Shown: positions 35,761 to 45,781, numbered from the stretch's first letter. The stretch is 64,000 bases of DNA from Rhizomicrobium palustre (GCF_011761565.1 NZ_JAASRM010000001.1:1736139-1800138); one strand, 5' to 3'. Numbers and translations are program-made. Notes: generated by a model not told the origin, from the letters alone.

Positions 35761-38412
35761 CTACAGCGTCTTCAGCTTGGCTTCGATGGCGGCCAGCGCC
35801 ACATCGGCCTTATCGCCATCGGGACCGCCAGCCTGGGCCATGTCGGGACGGCCACCGCCGCCCTTGCCACCCAAGGCTTCCGAGCCCACGCGGACAAGAT
35901 CCACCGCGCTGACGGTCTTGGTCAGATCATCGGTCACGCCCACCACCAGCGAGGCTTTGCCATCGGCCACCGCCACAAAGGCGACAATGCCGGAGCCGAG
36001 CTTGGTCTTGGCATCGTCCGCCAGACCCTTCAGGTCCTTGGGCGAAACCCCTTCGACGACACGGAGCACGGCTTTGAAGGCGCCGATCTCTTTCACATCG
36101 CTTTCCGCCCCGCCCTTGGCAGGACCGGCGAGCGCCAAAGCCTTTTTGGCTTCGGAGAGTTCGCGCTCCAGACGGCGGCGGTCATCGGCCAGCTGCGCGA
36201 CACGCGCAGGCAGTTCCGCCGGGCTCGTCTTCAACGCCGCCGCAGCCTCCTTGGCGAGTTCGGCCTGATGGGCGAGGTAGTGGCGGGCGCCTTCCGAAGT
36301 CAGCGCCTCGATACGGCGCACGCCCGAAGCAACCGCGCTTTCGGAGAGGATAGTGAGAAGCCCGATATCGCCGAGGCGGAAGACATGGGTGCCGCCGCAA
36401 AGCTCGACCGAATAGGGTTTGCCGTCGATTTCAAGATCGCGGCCCATGGTGAGCACGCGCACTTCATCACCATACTTCTCGCCAAACAGCGCTTCTGCGC
36501 CCGCTTCGATCGCCTTGTCGGTCGGCATCAGGCGGGTGGTGACATCGCTGTTCTGACGGATCACCGCGTTGATCAGCTCTTCGACCTTTTGCAGCTCGTC
36601 GAGAGTCATCGGTTTCGGGTGGCTGAAGTCGAAGCGCAAGCGATCCGGCGATACCATCGAACCCTTCTGCGCCACATGCGGACCCAGAACGCGCTTCAGC
36701 GCGGCATGGAGAAGATGGGTGGCGGAGTGGTTGGCGCGGGTAGCCCGGCGGCGTTCGGAATCGACCTTGAGGTCGAGCGCATCGCCGACAGAAATCTCGC
36801 CTTTTTCGATTTCGACCACATGCACGATCAGGGCGCCGAGCTTTTTCTCGGTCTCGGTGACCTTGCCTTCGGCCTTGGCATTCTTGACCAAGCCATGATC
36901 GCCCACCTGACCACCGGATTCGCCATAGAAAGGCGTCTGGTTGGTGACGATGCGGACGGTTTCGCCCGCTTTGGCCGATTGCACGCGCGCGCCGTCTTTC
37001 AGGATGGCGATGACGGTGCCTTCTGCCTCTTCGGTGTCGTAGCCCAGGAACTCGGTCTTGCCGAGTTCGTCCACGATGGAGAACCATTGGGTATCGGTGG
37101 CAGCTTCGCCCGAACCTGCCCAAGCTTTGCGGGCTTCAGCGCGCTGGCGGGCCATGGCATCGGTGAAGCCGGCCAGATCCACGCCCACGCCACGCGATTT
37201 CAGCGCGTCCTGGGTGAGGTCGAGCGGGAAGCCATAGGTGTCGTAAAGCTTGAAGGCGGTCTCGCCATCCAGCGTATCGCCCTTGCCGAGCGTGGTGCTG
37301 GCTTCGTCCAAGAGCTTGAGGCCGCGGGCCAGGGTCTCGCGGAAGCGGGCTTCTTCCAGCTTCAAGGTCTCGGTGATCAGCGCCTGGGCGCGCGGCAGTT
37401 CGGGATAGGCCTCGCCCATCTCGGCGACAAGGGCGGGCACCAGGCGGTGCATCAACGGGTCCTTGGAGCCGATCAGATGCGCATGGCGCATGGCGCGGCG
37501 CATGATACGGCGCAGGACATAGCCGCGCCCTTCATTGGAGGGCAGCACGCCTTCGGCGATCAGGAAGGAGGAGGCGCGCAAATGGTCGGCGATGACGCGG
37601 TGGCTGGGAAGGATATCGCCTTCCGCCTTGGCGCCCGAAAACTCGACCGAGGCCGCGATCAAATGGCGGAAAAGGTCGGTTTCGTAATTGTTGGTCTTGC
37701 CCTGCAGGATGGCGGCAAGACGCTCCAGCCCCATGCCGGTATCGATGGAGGGCTTGGGCAGCTCGATGCGGGTATTCTCATCCACCTGCTCGAACTGCAT
37801 GAAAACGAGGTTCCAGAATTCCAGGAAGCGGTCGCCATCTTCCTCGGCCGAGCCGGGAGGGCCGCCCCAGACATTAGGGCCCTGATCGATGAAGATTTCC
37901 GAGCAGAAACCGCAAGGCCCCACCGGGCCCATAGCCCAGAGGTTGCTCTCATGGCCGATGATGCGGTCGTCCGAGAGACCGGCGATCTTCTTCCAGAGCC
38001 CGCGCGCAACGTCGTCTTCGGGATAGACGGTGATCAGAAGCTTGTCCTTGGGCAGGCCGATCTTCTTGGTGATCAGATCCCAGGCATAGGTGATGGCTTC
38101 TTCCTTGAAGTAATCGCCGAAAGAAAAATTGCCCAGCATCTCGAAGAAGGTGTGGTGGCGGGCGGTATAGCCGACGTTATCCAGATCGTTGTGCTTGCCC
38201 CCGGCGCGGACGCATTTCTGCACCGTCGTCGCCTTCGAATAGGGCCGCTTCTCCGCGCCCGTGAAGACGTTCTTGAACTGCACCATGCCCGCATTGGTGA
38301 AGAGCAGGGTGGGGTCGTTTCGCGGCACCAGCGGCGAGGACGGAACGACGGCGTGTTGGCGGTCCCGGAAGAATTCGAGGAAGCCGGAGCGGAGATCTGC
38401 AAGACTAGTCAT
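35761..38412 (-). CDS. alaS: alanyl-tRNA synthetase
   Basis: An 883-residue AlaRS of normal length. The class II catalytic core begins [20 protein letters not shown], with [20 protein letters not shown]. The editing domain has [14 protein letters not shown] and [13 protein letters not shown] (zinc-binding HxxxH and C/H residues). The C-terminal C-Ala domain ends with the DHA-like region [17 protein letters not shown] precedes the ATG. It follows recA on the same strand, 182 bp downstream, an order shared with Caulobacter. Confidence 0.97.
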   Translation of the reverse strand: MTSLADLRSGFLEFFRDRQHAVVPSSPLVPRNDPTLLFTNAGMVQFKNVFTGAEKRPYSKATTVQKCVRAGGKHNDLDNVGYTARHHTFFEMLGNFSFGDYFKEEAITYAWDLITKKIGLPKDKLLITVYPEDDVARGLWKKIAGLSDDRIIGHESNLWAMGPVGPCGFCSEIFIDQGPNVWGGPPGSAEEDGDRFLEFWNLVFMQFEQVDENTRIELPKPSIDTGMGLERLAAILQGKTNNYETDLFRHLIAASVEFSGAKAEGDILPSHRVIADHLRASSFLIAEGVLPSNEGRGYVLRRIMRRAMRHAHLIGSKDPLMHRLVPALVAEMGEAYPELPRAQALITETLKLEEARFRETLARGLKLLDEASTTLGKGDTLDGETAFKLYDTYGFPLDLTQDALKSRGVGVDLAGFTDAMARQRAEARKAWAGSGEAATDTQWFSIVDELGKTEFLGYDTEEAEGTVIAILKDGARVQSAKAGETVRIVTNQTPFYGESGGQVGDHGLVKNAKAEGKVTETEKKLGALIVHVVEIEKGEISVGDALDLKVDSERRRATRANHSATHLLHAALKRVLGPHVAQKGSMVSPDRLRFDFSHPKPMTLDELQKVEELINAVIRQNSDVTTRLMPTDKAIEAGAEALFGEKYGDEVRVLTMGRDLEIDGKPYSVELCGGTHVFRLGDIGLLTILSESAVASGVRRIEALTSEGARHYLAHQAELAKEAAAALKTSPAELPARVAQLADDRRRLERELSEAKKALALAGPAKGGAESDVKEIGAFKAVLRVVEGVSPKDLKGLADDAKTKLGSGIVAFVAVADGKASLVVGVTDDLTKTVSAVDLVRVGSEALGGKGGGGRPDMAQAGGPDGDKADVALAAIEAKLKTL

Positions 38413-38508
38413 AGGGACCCTTTTAGCGGGGGCTTAAATCCTTGTCATCAGAGGCTTTGGGGGTGCGGAGTCGCGCGCGGGGCAAAGGGCAAGGCCCCCA
38501 AACGGGAA

Positions 38509-38536
38509 GGGGCGCAGCGGTTGCCCGCTACGCCCC
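38509..38536 (-). terminator. hairpin between recA and alaS (possible terminator)
   Basis: GGGGCGCAGCGG and CCGCTACGCCCC form a 12-bp stem with one mismatch. No T-run follows, so termination would be weak. It lies in the 182-bp spacer after recA. Confidence 0.4.
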
Positions 38537-38594
38537 CCGGAGTCGCTCCCTCATGCCAACAAGGGAACAGACCTGAAAACTGTTCGCGAAGGTC

Positions 38595-39671
38595 TTACCC
38601 CTCCGCGGCTTCCGAATCTTCACCGCCCAGCGCCAGCGCTTGGCCGATCAGACCGGCATTCTGCCGGATGGCGGCTTCGATCGTGTCGGCGACCTCCTTG
38701 TTGTTCGCAAGGTAGGTCTTAGCGGCTTCGCGCCCCTGACCGATTCGGGTGCCATCATAGGAGAACCAAGAGCCCGACTTTTCCACGATCCCGGCTTTGA
38801 CGCCGAGGTCGAGAAGTTCACCGGTCTTGGAGATTCCGAGGCCGTACATAATGTCGAATTCGACCTGTTTAAAGGGCGGAGCGACCTTGTTTTTCACCAC
38901 CTTGACGCGGGTCTGGTTGCCCACCACCTCGTCACGGTCCTTGATGGCGCCGATGCGGCGGATGTCCAGGCGCACGGAAGAGTAGAATTTCAGCGCATTG
39001 CCGCCGGTCGTGGTTTCGGGGTTGCCGAACATCACGCCGATCTTCATGCGAATCTGGTTGATGAAGATGACCAGACAGTTCGACTTGGAGATCGAGCCGG
39101 TCAGCTTGCGCAGGGCCTGGCTCATCAGGCGGGCCTGGAGGCCGGGGAGCTGGTCGCCCATCTCGCCTTCAAGCTCGGCCTTGGGGGTCAAAGCGGCGAC
39201 CGAATCGATCACCACGATGTCGACACTGCCCGACCGCACCAGCGTATCGGCGATTTCGAGGCCCTGTTCGCCAGTATCCGGCTGGGAAATCAGGAGCTCG
39301 TTGATGTCCACGCCCAGCTTGGTGGCATAGCCCGGGTCCATGGCGTGTTCGGCGTCCACATAGGCGGCAATGCCGCCCTTTTTCTGGACTTCGGCCACCG
39401 CATGCAGGGCCAGCGTGGTCTTGCCCGAGGATTCCGGGCCGTAGATTTCGACAATGCGCCCACGCGGCAAGCCGCCGATGCCAAGCGCGATATCGAGGCC
39501 CAAAGAGCCGGTCGAAACCGTGTCCGCCGCGGTCACAGGTTCGCGCTGGCCAAGCTTCATCACGCTGCCTTTGCCAAAGGCGCGATCAATTTGTGACAGC
39601 GCCGCTTCCAGCGCTTTCTTCTTATCGTTGTTGTCTTCTTTGCCCACGACGCGCAACGGTGCCTGACTCAT
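38595..39671 (-). CDS. recA: recombinase RecA
   Basis: A 358-residue RecA that pairs homologous DNA and triggers LexA cleavage. Walker A is [10 protein letters not shown], followed by the adenine-binding [13 protein letters not shown] region and Walker [13 protein letters not shown]. Loop 2 contains [18 protein letters not shown]. The ATG at 39671 is preferred over the frame's upstream end because GGGAG lies about 9 nt before it and the N-terminus then matches the family. An SOS box lies upstream at 39815-39829. Confidence 0.97.
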   Translation of the reverse strand: MSQAPLRVVGKEDNNDKKKALEAALSQIDRAFGKGSVMKLGQREPVTAADTVSTGSLGLDIALGIGGLPRGRIVEIYGPESSGKTTLALHAVAEVQKKGGIAAYVDAEHAMDPGYATKLGVDINELLISQPDTGEQGLEIADTLVRSGSVDIVVIDSVAALTPKAELEGEMGDQLPGLQARLMSQALRKLTGSISKSNCLVIFINQIRMKIGVMFGNPETTTGGNALKFYSSVRLDIRRIGAIKDRDEVVGNQTRVKVVKNKVAPPFKQVEFDIMYGLGISKTGELLDLGVKAGIVEKSGSWFSYDGTRIGQGREAAKTYLANNKEVADTIEAAIRQNAGLIGQALALGGEDSEAAEG

Positions 39672-40096
39672 CGCTTCAGCTCCCTTAGACCACGGCTGGC
39701 TCTCTATTCCCAATGAATTTCCGAAGAGCCGCTATGCATGCCAAAGTACACGCTTTGTTCTCTTTGGCAAGCCGCTAGATAAAGACCTGATTTAGCGGAA
39801 TAATACCTTATCATGTTCTCTCACCGTTCCAGTTGGAACAAAACTGGACCATGAAACCAGATTCTGGGCTCTTTTCAGCTTCAGATAGCAGCCCCGCAGG
39901 CGCGCGCGGCGGGGGCTGTGCAGAGTGATTCCAGAGGCCCTAAAAGCTGTTCTCCGAGAGGGTGTTAGCCCCCGACTCAAGGCTCCTGCCGGGAGGAAAA
40001 TACCTAGGCTTCGGATGGCCCTTTGGCTCCATTTTGTAAGAGGTGGGAAAGGGGCGGCGCCTATCGTCGAGTGCGGTTTTCCAAGGACATCCGCGC
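39672..40096. other. 425-bp divergent spacer between recA and hemerythrin
   Basis: This spacer contains the recA SOS box (39815-39829) and a hyphenated palindrome GTTCCAGTTGGAAC (39826-39839). A hairpin lies at 39889-39918 (CAGCCCC pairing with GGGGCTG across a GC-rich loop). Both gene promoters must lie here. No coding frame is convincing. Confidence 0.6.
39815..39829. promoter_or_regulatory. LexA (SOS) box of recA, GTTC-N7-GTTC
   Basis: GTTCTCTCACCGTTC fits the alphaproteobacterial LexA consensus GTTC-N7-GTTC exactly. It lies 144 bp before the recA ATG. A second, half-matching GTTC is at about 39755. Confidence 0.75.
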
Positions 40097-40507
40097 ATGG
40101 TCATCGATTTTTCCGGTCTCATTCTGGGCGTGGAGATGATGGACGCGGAGCATCGCAAGCTTGCCGAGCTTTTTGATGCTTTCGAACAGTGTTTCCACGA
40201 AAGGTCGGTCGAGCAAAAGGCCGAATGGGTCATCACCGAAGCGCTCACCCTCGCCAATTTGCATTTCGAGCATGAGGAAGAAGAGATGGAGAGAAGCGCC
40301 TTTCCCTTCACTGCGGAGCACAAGTTCCAGCACCGCAATATGCGCCTGCAGTTCACCACGCTGATGGCCGATACGCTGGCCCATGCCAAGGCGCACGATC
40401 CGGTCACGCTGGAGCACCTCGATATCATGCGCCAGCTCATCAAGGATCACATTCTGGGCCCGGACGCTGCGCTGGCCGCCTATTTAAAGAAGCGCCAGGC
40501 CGCTTGA
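40097..40507 (+). CDS. bacteriohemerythrin
   Basis: A 136-residue hemerythrin-fold protein with a di-iron site that binds O2. The first ligand is H19 in MMDAEHRKLAELF; NLHFEHEEEEME gives H and E ligands; AEHKFQHRNM and IKDHILGPDA give the rest. The motif spacing is normal for a single-domain bacteriohemerythrin. The likely role is O2 storage or sensing near low-oxygen niches. The ATG at 40097 is chosen because conserved residues begin there. Confidence 0.9.
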   Translation: MVIDFSGLILGVEMMDAEHRKLAELFDAFEQCFHERSVEQKAEWVITEALTLANLHFEHEEEEMERSAFPFTAEHKFQHRNMRLQFTTLMADTLAHAKAHDPVTLEHLDIMRQLIKDHILGPDAALAAYLKKRQAA

Positions 40508-40819
40508 GAAGGGCGCCCTGTTGGGCTCGGGCTTTTATGGCGGGCTTGAGGCACATCCTCGGGCCCCGCCGCGCCCTAGCGCCTGCTGCGAAAACCTAAG
40601 GCCGAGAAAAAATTATTTCCCGGAATGGCTTAGTGCGCGGATCGCGTCCCGGGATCATGGTTAGCGCTGATCTGCGGCATTAAGGCCTTCGGCAATTCAG
40701 GCCAAAACCCGTCCAAGGCGAAATCGAATACCTTCAAATGGCTGCAATCGCGCATGATCGCGCCCTGCTCACGCCACAGGGGTGCGACATCAGCACTCGC
40801 GCAACGCGGGAGCTGGTAG
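40508..40819. other. 312-bp spacer, nothing convincing
   Basis: A 66-codon frame on the minus strand (40630-40830) has no recognised motif and overlaps the start of the next gene, so it is not called. Small inverted GC runs near 40510-40535 could end the hemerythrin transcript. No repeats or RNA genes were seen. Confidence 0.4.
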
Positions 40820-41197
40820 ATGCGCAACATCGTCTCTGTCTATTCGGTGACCATGGGCCTTGCCATGGGCGTGTTCTGGTCGGTTTTGTGGGCGATGTCG
40901 CTGCTGCCGGATATGAGCGCAAAGCCGATGGAGCTGGTGACGACCCTGACCGCGCAATTCACCACCGCGCTGCTTTTGATCGTGTCCGGCATCGGCATGT
41001 GGTTTTCGGGCCGTTGGGCGCTGCGCCTCAACATGTTCGCCTCGGGCATGCTGGTCTACAGCCTGATCCAGCAGCCCGGCTATTATCTGGAGCGCCACGC
41101 CATGACGTTTGTGGTGCTCTTTGCGGTGACCTTTGTGATCACCGTGCTTCTCTCCCCCGCCTTCAAACCGAGTCTTGATGTCGAGTGCGAGTCGTAA
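40820..41197 (+). CDS. four-helix small membrane protein, unknown function
   Basis: A 125-residue inner-membrane protein with four hydrophobic helices: about residues 5-28, 43-60, 68-86 and 95-112. No family motif was recognised. GGGAG precedes the ATG by a suitable distance, supporting it as a real gene. It overlaps the end of the convergent PepSY gene by 35 bp. Confidence 0.65.
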   Translation: MRNIVSVYSVTMGLAMGVFWSVLWAMSLLPDMSAKPMELVTTLTAQFTTALLLIVSGIGMWFSGRWALRLNMFASGMLVYSLIQQPGYYLERHAMTFVVLFAVTFVITVLLSPAFKPSLDVECES

Positions 41198-42332
41198 CTT
41201 TGCTCCGGCGCGCGGCACGTTTTTTGAGCCAGATCACGATTCCCGTGACAGACAGCATCGCCACCGCCAGCCCCGTCAGGCAAACCAGGATACGTCCCGG
41301 CCAGCCTAAGATGCGTCCTGTGTGAAGCTGATACTGCATGCCGGCGTAAATGTCGGCGGCGCGGCCTTTGCCAGCCTCTTGGGCAAGGATCAGCTTGCCG
41401 CTGCGGTCATCGAAATAAAGGTAGGATAGGCCAAAGCCATCCATGCCCTTATCGCCCCTGTTGCCATAGCCGACACCGATGCTGCCATGCTCGGGTTCGG
41501 CAAAAACCCATTGCGGCACGAACTCGCCTTGCACCTTCTGGCGGCCAAGACGCAGCGCATCATCAAAAGATAGCAGCGGAGTATGAGCGGCGGTGCTCGG
41601 GGGACGAAGGTCGTGCAAGCCGGGCGAAAGCGTCGTGACGCTTTTCAGAAGGGGGCGGAAAACTTGTTCGGGAAGATTAAGCGCCACGCCGCTTGTCGCC
41701 AGAACCAAGAGCACGCCCCAGAGCCACAAGCCGCCAGCGCGATGCAGATCGACATTCAAGCGATAGGCGCCCGCGCCGCGCTTGATCGACCAGGAGGTCT
41801 TCCATTTTTTCCAAAAGGGCTTCGCGCGCGGCAGTGTCAGCACAAAAGCGGTAAAGCAATCGAGCGTCCAAAGGCAGCCGATAATGCCCATCAGCCAAAT
41901 GCCGATCACGCCTGGCAATTTCAGCGTGTAGTGAAACAGATAGAGCATCGGCATCAGGGCGGCGCGGCTAACCCCGGCCTCGCCCCATAAGCGCTTGCCC
42001 AGTACCTTGCCGGTAGCGGGGTCTGCAAAAACCTGATTATAGGAAAGCGCATTGCCGCGCCCGATCACCCAAATCTCGCTCGCACGGCCGCGTGGCGGCA
42101 GCGACAGCATGGTGACTTTGCTGCCCGGCAATTGCGCCTCCGCGGTCGCCGCTAAGTGCGAGGGCGAAAGAGGTGCGGATTGGGTTACGGGCACCTTGAA
42201 TAGGTCCGGATTCAAGGCACGATCGAGCTCCTGATAGAACACGATCACGCTGCCGCTGAGGCCTGCCAGCGCGAGAAAGATCGCGATGGCAAGCCCCACA
42301 TATCGGTGCAAAAAAGTAAATGCGGCGCGCAT
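41163..42332 (-). CDS. PepSY-associated TM protein (ferrisiderophore reductase-like)
   Basis: A 389-residue PepSY_TM protein. The N-terminal helix motif FTFLHRYVGLAIAIFLALAG, a periplasmic PepSY region, and two or three further helices ending VAMLSVTGIVIWLKKRAA match proteins encoded beside siderophore receptors. These are thought to reduce or process ferric-siderophore in the inner membrane or periplasm. Its ATG shares one base with the stop of the TonB receptor (TGATG), so the two are coupled. Confidence 0.85.
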   Translation of the reverse strand: MRAAFTFLHRYVGLAIAIFLALAGLSGSVIVFYQELDRALNPDLFKVPVTQSAPLSPSHLAATAEAQLPGSKVTMLSLPPRGRASEIWVIGRGNALSYNQVFADPATGKVLGKRLWGEAGVSRAALMPMLYLFHYTLKLPGVIGIWLMGIIGCLWTLDCFTAFVLTLPRAKPFWKKWKTSWSIKRGAGAYRLNVDLHRAGGLWLWGVLLVLATSGVALNLPEQVFRPLLKSVTTLSPGLHDLRPPSTAAHTPLLSFDDALRLGRQKVQGEFVPQWVFAEPEHGSIGVGYGNRGDKGMDGFGLSYLYFDDRSGKLILAQEAGKGRAADIYAGMQYQLHTGRILGWPGRILVCLTGLAVAMLSVTGIVIWLKKRAARRSKVTTRTRHQDSV

Positions 42333-44410
42333 CAGAGCCGGTAAGAGAGGCGGGCTTCGATGCTGCGCGTGGCCCCCGGCTGGACATAGACGTCGTTATA
42401 GGAGCCGGAGAAATAGCGTTCGTTGAAGAGATTCTTGAAGGAAAGCTGCAGTGTGGCATCACCGTAATCATAGGCGATACCTGCATTGGCCAGTGTGTAA
42501 GAGGGCAGGCGGAAAGTATTGGGCAGATCGCCCGCCATGCTCGAATAGTAATAGACCCCGCCATTGACCGAGAGCCCATTCAGCGCGCCATCAAAGGCAT
42601 AGCGCGACCACAGCCCGATGCTGTTCTTAGGCACATTGGAAAGCTGATCGCCCACCGGATAGGTATTGTCTTCGATCACCACCGCATCGGTATAGGCATA
42701 GGTGAAAATCGCCTGCCAGTTTTCCACGATGTTGAAGCGGCTGTCGAATTCAAAGCCGCGGCTGCGTTGTTTGCCGCTCTGGATGCTGGAGAAGGGATGG
42801 GTGGGATCCGAGGTCGCCACATTGTTGCGGGTGAGGTAATAGAGCGAGGCGGAAAGATCGATATGCCCATCGAGCAAGCTCGCCTTAACGCCGGTTTCCC
42901 ATTGCCGTCCGGTTTCCGGCTTCAAGGGCTCGCCTGAGAAGAGCGTCCCGCTTTGCGGCAGGAAGGATTCGCTATAGCTCGCGAACAGTACTGCGTCCGG
43001 CATCACCGCATAGGTCAGCCCTAAGCGCGGCGTATAGGCGACATCGGTCTTATCGGCGCCGCCGCTGATCGAATGCGCATCGTCCCAACGCAGAGAGGCG
43101 GTCAGGGTGAAATCGCCATACGTGATATGGTCCTGCACATAGGTGCCAAGTGTGTTGAGGCTTTCGTGGGCGGAAGCGAAGCTCTTATAGACCGGCATCG
43201 GCTTGTGATAGGTGGGGTGGAAAAGATCGATCACCACATAGGAATTGGGATCTGCGTAATCGATCTGGCCGGAATGCGAATGGGAATGGGTGATGGCATA
43301 ATCGGTGCCGATCATCACCTGATGGCGCAAGGGGCCGGTGGTGAAATCGGCCGATAACGACGTATCGGTCGTGATCATCGTGCCGAAGCTGTCATAGTCA
43401 TAAGGGTACTGAGAAAGCGCCAGCGTCGAGCCGGTGTCGACCAGCGATGAGGTATAGAGAATTTTGTTCCAGCGCTGATCGTTGACCGTGTAGCGCAGGC
43501 GATGGTTGAGGGTAAAAACATCGTTGAAGCGGTGGCTCGCCTGATAGCCAAGCTGGGTGCGGTTGACCCAGGAGTGGTTATCGTCGCCGAGATTACCGGT
43601 ATAGGTTTTGAGCGAATAGGTGCCGTATTTCGACGGCGTGATGGTGCCGAGCGCGGTCAGCGGCATCACCATGTTGAACTTGTCGTGCTGATAGGAAGAG
43701 AGCAGCGTCACGCTGGTATCGGCATCGATATCCCAGGTGACCGAGGGCGCCACATAGATGCGGTTGTCGCCACTGGAATGATCGGCGAAGCTGCCCGCCT
43801 GGCGCCAGGTCGCCACCAGCCTTGCAGCGACATCGCCTGTGATCGGCCGGTTGCCGTCCAGCGACAGCTCATAACTGTCGAAAGAACCGTAGGCCGCGCT
43901 GACATTCAGAAAAGCGTCGCGGGTCGGCCGCTTGCTGACGAAATTCACGAGACCGCCCAGCGCACCCTGGCCATAAAGGGCAGAGGCGGGACCCTTCACC
44001 ACCTGGATCTGTTCCAGCCCCGAGATTTCGGCATTCACGTCGACATAGGAGTCGAGCCGCATACCATCGAGATAGATGAAGCCCGAGGCGTCGAAGCCGC
44101 GAATGCGGAAATAATCATAGGACTGGTAATAGCCCCCGCCCATCACACCGGCGACATTGCGCAAGGCTTCGTCCAGCCGGGTCACATTCTGGCTGGCGAG
44201 GAGGTCGGCGGAGAGGATTTGGATGTTCTGCGGCGTCTCCAGAAGCGGGGTATGGCCTTTCACATCCAGATTGATGGACTGGCCGGTGACCGTGACCGTC
44301 TCAACGCCTTCGGTTTTTGCCGCTCCTTCGGCGTTTGCCGCCACCGCGCAAATCCCCGCCGCCATGACAGCAGCCAATGCTGTGTTCCCGCGAATGTGAC
44401 GCTTTATCAT
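42332..44410 (-). CDS. TonB-dependent siderophore receptor
   Basis: A 692-residue outer-membrane receptor. The signal peptide is residues 1-27. The plug has ETPQNIQILSADLLAS and YFRIRGFDASGFIYLDGMRL, the FhuA/FpvA-type siderophore signature. The 22-strand barrel ends in RLSYRL. It should import a ferric siderophore using TonB energy. GAGGGG precedes the ATG. A Fur-like box lies at 44433-44450. It is followed by the PepSY protein in one operon. Confidence 0.92.
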   Translation of the reverse strand: MIKRHIRGNTALAAVMAAGICAVAANAEGAAKTEGVETVTVTGQSINLDVKGHTPLLETPQNIQILSADLLASQNVTRLDEALRNVAGVMGGGYYQSYDYFRIRGFDASGFIYLDGMRLDSYVDVNAEISGLEQIQVVKGPASALYGQGALGGLVNFVSKRPTRDAFLNVSAAYGSFDSYELSLDGNRPITGDVAARLVATWRQAGSFADHSSGDNRIYVAPSVTWDIDADTSVTLLSSYQHDKFNMVMPLTALGTITPSKYGTYSLKTYTGNLGDDNHSWVNRTQLGYQASHRFNDVFTLNHRLRYTVNDQRWNKILYTSSLVDTGSTLALSQYPYDYDSFGTMITTDTSLSADFTTGPLRHQVMIGTDYAITHSHSHSGQIDYADPNSYVVIDLFHPTYHKPMPVYKSFASAHESLNTLGTYVQDHITYGDFTLTASLRWDDAHSISGGADKTDVAYTPRLGLTYAVMPDAVLFASYSESFLPQSGTLFSGEPLKPETGRQWETGVKASLLDGHIDLSASLYYLTRNNVATSDPTHPFSSIQSGKQRSRGFEFDSRFNIVENWQAIFTYAYTDAVVIEDNTYPVGDQLSNVPKNSIGLWSRYAFDGALNGLSVNGGVYYYSSMAGDLPNTFRLPSYTLANAGIAYDYGDATLQLSFKNLFNERYFSGSYNDVYVQPGATRSIEARLSYRL

Positions 44411-44432
44411 TTTACCCCTCTAAAAGTTCCTA

Positions 44433-44450
44433 CTAAGAATTACTCTCAAT
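44433..44450 (-). promoter_or_regulatory. Fur-like iron box upstream of the TonB receptor
   Basis: On the minus strand ATTGAGAGTAATTCTTAG resembles Fur boxes of the GAGAATAATTCTCA type. It is 23 bp upstream of the receptor ATG. The regulator (Fur, or the rhizobial types Irr/RirA) is not determined. Confidence 0.45.
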
Positions 44451-44614
44451 AGGCTCATAAGAGGTAATGCGAGTGTTTCGCAAGTAAGAACCCGTGTCCG
44501 CGACGATTTCAGAAATTCTTCATTGCGGCCAGGAGTTTACGCTCTCAACCGATGTGCAAGCGCGTGCCTGCTACACACCGGTAGTTGCGAATCGTTTTCA
44601 AATTTATCGGGCTA

Positions 44615-44777
44615 CTACTTCTTCGTCGTCGGCGCGCCTGACAGCACTTCTTTCACCTTGGCGGCAAGCTGTTTCAGGCCAAAAGGCTTGGGCAGGAAGT
44701 GGAGGTCTTCGGCCTTCTCGTCATTGCGCCGGAAAGCTTCTTCGGCATAGCCCGACATGAAGATCACCTGCATATCG
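44615..44777 (-). pseudogene. duplicated 3' fragment of cckA (last 54 codons)
   Basis: These 163 bp repeat 45782-45944, the 3' end of cckA, in the same orientation with a single mismatch (T at 44629, C at 45796; APTTKK instead of APATKK). The fragment encodes only the end of a receiver domain ([12 protein letters not shown] to KEVLSG) and ends in tandem stops TAG TAG. It has no start or ribosome site. It marks the far end of the DUF2806 cassette. Confidence 0.9.
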
Positions 44778-44880
44778 AACCCGATGGCTGGAGAACTTCA
44801 ACGCTCTTCACGCGGATAATCCGGCTGAATCCTAATGAGGCGGTGACGTGAATAATGCAGCTTCTATCAAAATAGCTTGT

Positions 44881-45744
44881 TCAAGGAATGGTCGAGTCCC
44901 CGGTTATGGCCGGGAAACCACGGGCGCCCCACACTGCAAGAACGTGTTCGAAATAGGCTTCGTTTTTTTCTGCAACACAGATGGTGGCGAGTTCTGATCC
45001 TGCCCGGGTAAACATCGCTTCGCCAACTTCTAGAGGCTGAGAGCCGGGATTGGCAATTTTCACTCGTTCACCGAAATAACTAGCATCTATCGTGGTTGAC
45101 TGCTCTGTCAGTAAGAAGTTTGCATTTGGCGAATGCCGTAGCAATCCGATCGCATCGAGATGTTCCAATAGCGAAAAATGAATTCCCTGGTCTGCATAAA
45201 CTTGACGGTTGTCCTCGCTAAAAATGACTGGAATCTTTGAAGGAATGTCCCAACAAAAAGAGCAGAATTTTGTAAATAGCCTCGCGTCGCGTTTGTCCAT
45301 GCTTGCGACAATTTCGATTGTTCGTCTACTGAAAGAGTTTTGGGTGTTCGCTTCATCAGCCAAGATCTTGGCCCACAACATTTGCATCTCGTCGTCGGAA
45401 AATAATCGAGCCCGATCGAAGAGATATGTAAGCCAATCCTTTTCTATCTGATCAGGTTTGGCGTCTTCTTTGAGTAGTGGAAGGGCTTTGGCAGTGATGT
45501 TCTCTATATTTTCTTGCTTCTGAGCCTCTTCTCGGAACATGCGCTCCATTGCACGCCGCTCGAGGTCGGAGATTTCGATGCGCGCTTCGGCGCGAATAAT
45601 TTCCGCTTTGGCTTCCGCTTTGGCGACGCTAATAATCTGCCCAGGACGTGCTATCCCTCCGACAGCGTCTGAAATCTTTTCGATTAGAGTCGTCACGGGC
45701 TTGGATAAATCGCCGAAATTTATGAGCGAATTGCCCCCCGACAT
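44881..45744 (-). CDS. DUF2806-like protein, candidate defence gene
   Basis: A 287-residue soluble protein. Residues 1-40 are mixed; 42-90 form a charged helix (AKAEAKAEIIRAEARIEISD, then LERRAMERMFREEAQ) likely to make a coiled coil. Residues 115-160 hold FSDDEMQMLWAKILADE, then SRRTIEIVASMDKRDARLF, a helical block also seen in Abi-alpha-like (DUF4393) proteins. The C-terminus ends GSELATIC, then YFEHVLAVWGARGF. The overall match is to DUF2806, with no known activity. Its composition is A+T-richer than the host genes. A phage-defence role is inference from motif and context. Confidence 0.72.
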   Translation of the reverse strand: MSGGNSLINFGDLSKPVTTLIEKISDAVGGIARPGQIISVAKAEAKAEIIRAEARIEISDLERRAMERMFREEAQKQENIENITAKALPLLKEDAKPDQIEKDWLTYLFDRARLFSDDEMQMLWAKILADEANTQNSFSRRTIEIVASMDKRDARLFTKFCSFCWDIPSKIPVIFSEDNRQVYADQGIHFSLLEHLDAIGLLRHSPNANFLLTEQSTTIDASYFGERVKIANPGSQPLEVGEAMFTRAGSELATICVAEKNEAYFEHVLAVWGARGFPAITGDSTIP

Positions 45745-45781
45745 TGTGCATCCCCTTTTCGACTGACTTCGAGCTCAGCCC

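Larger units (their letters stand above)
44615..45781 (-). mobile_element. 1,167-bp cassette bounded by cckA-end repeats, DUF2806 cargo
   Basis: Unit: the 163-bp cckA fragment, a 103-bp spacer (44778-44880, nothing recognised), the DUF2806 gene and a 37-bp spacer. Copy two of the repeat is the real end of cckA. The unit reads as a gene-end insertion: one cargo gene, no recombinase, a complete cckA. The cargo is visibly A+T-richer than its neighbours. Candidate mechanisms are integration of a small circle by homologous or site-specific recombination at the cckA end, or a duplication plus insertion. Misassembly is an alternative. Confidence 0.5.

Noticed and set aside
35728..38715. 995-codon open frame antisense to alaS
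   Set aside because: It mirrors the strongly conserved alaS gene in a G+C-rich genome, has no recognised domain, and reads as low-complexity shadow protein. The same applies to other long antisense frames, for example 9433-10902 (leuC) and 4373-5293 (maeB).
40630..40830. 66-codon frame on the minus strand
   Set aside because: No family motif or ribosome site was seen, and it overlaps the start of the better supported small membrane protein.
44494..44760. plus-strand frame across the cckA fragment
   Set aside because: It is antisense to the duplicated cckA end and has no own motif.
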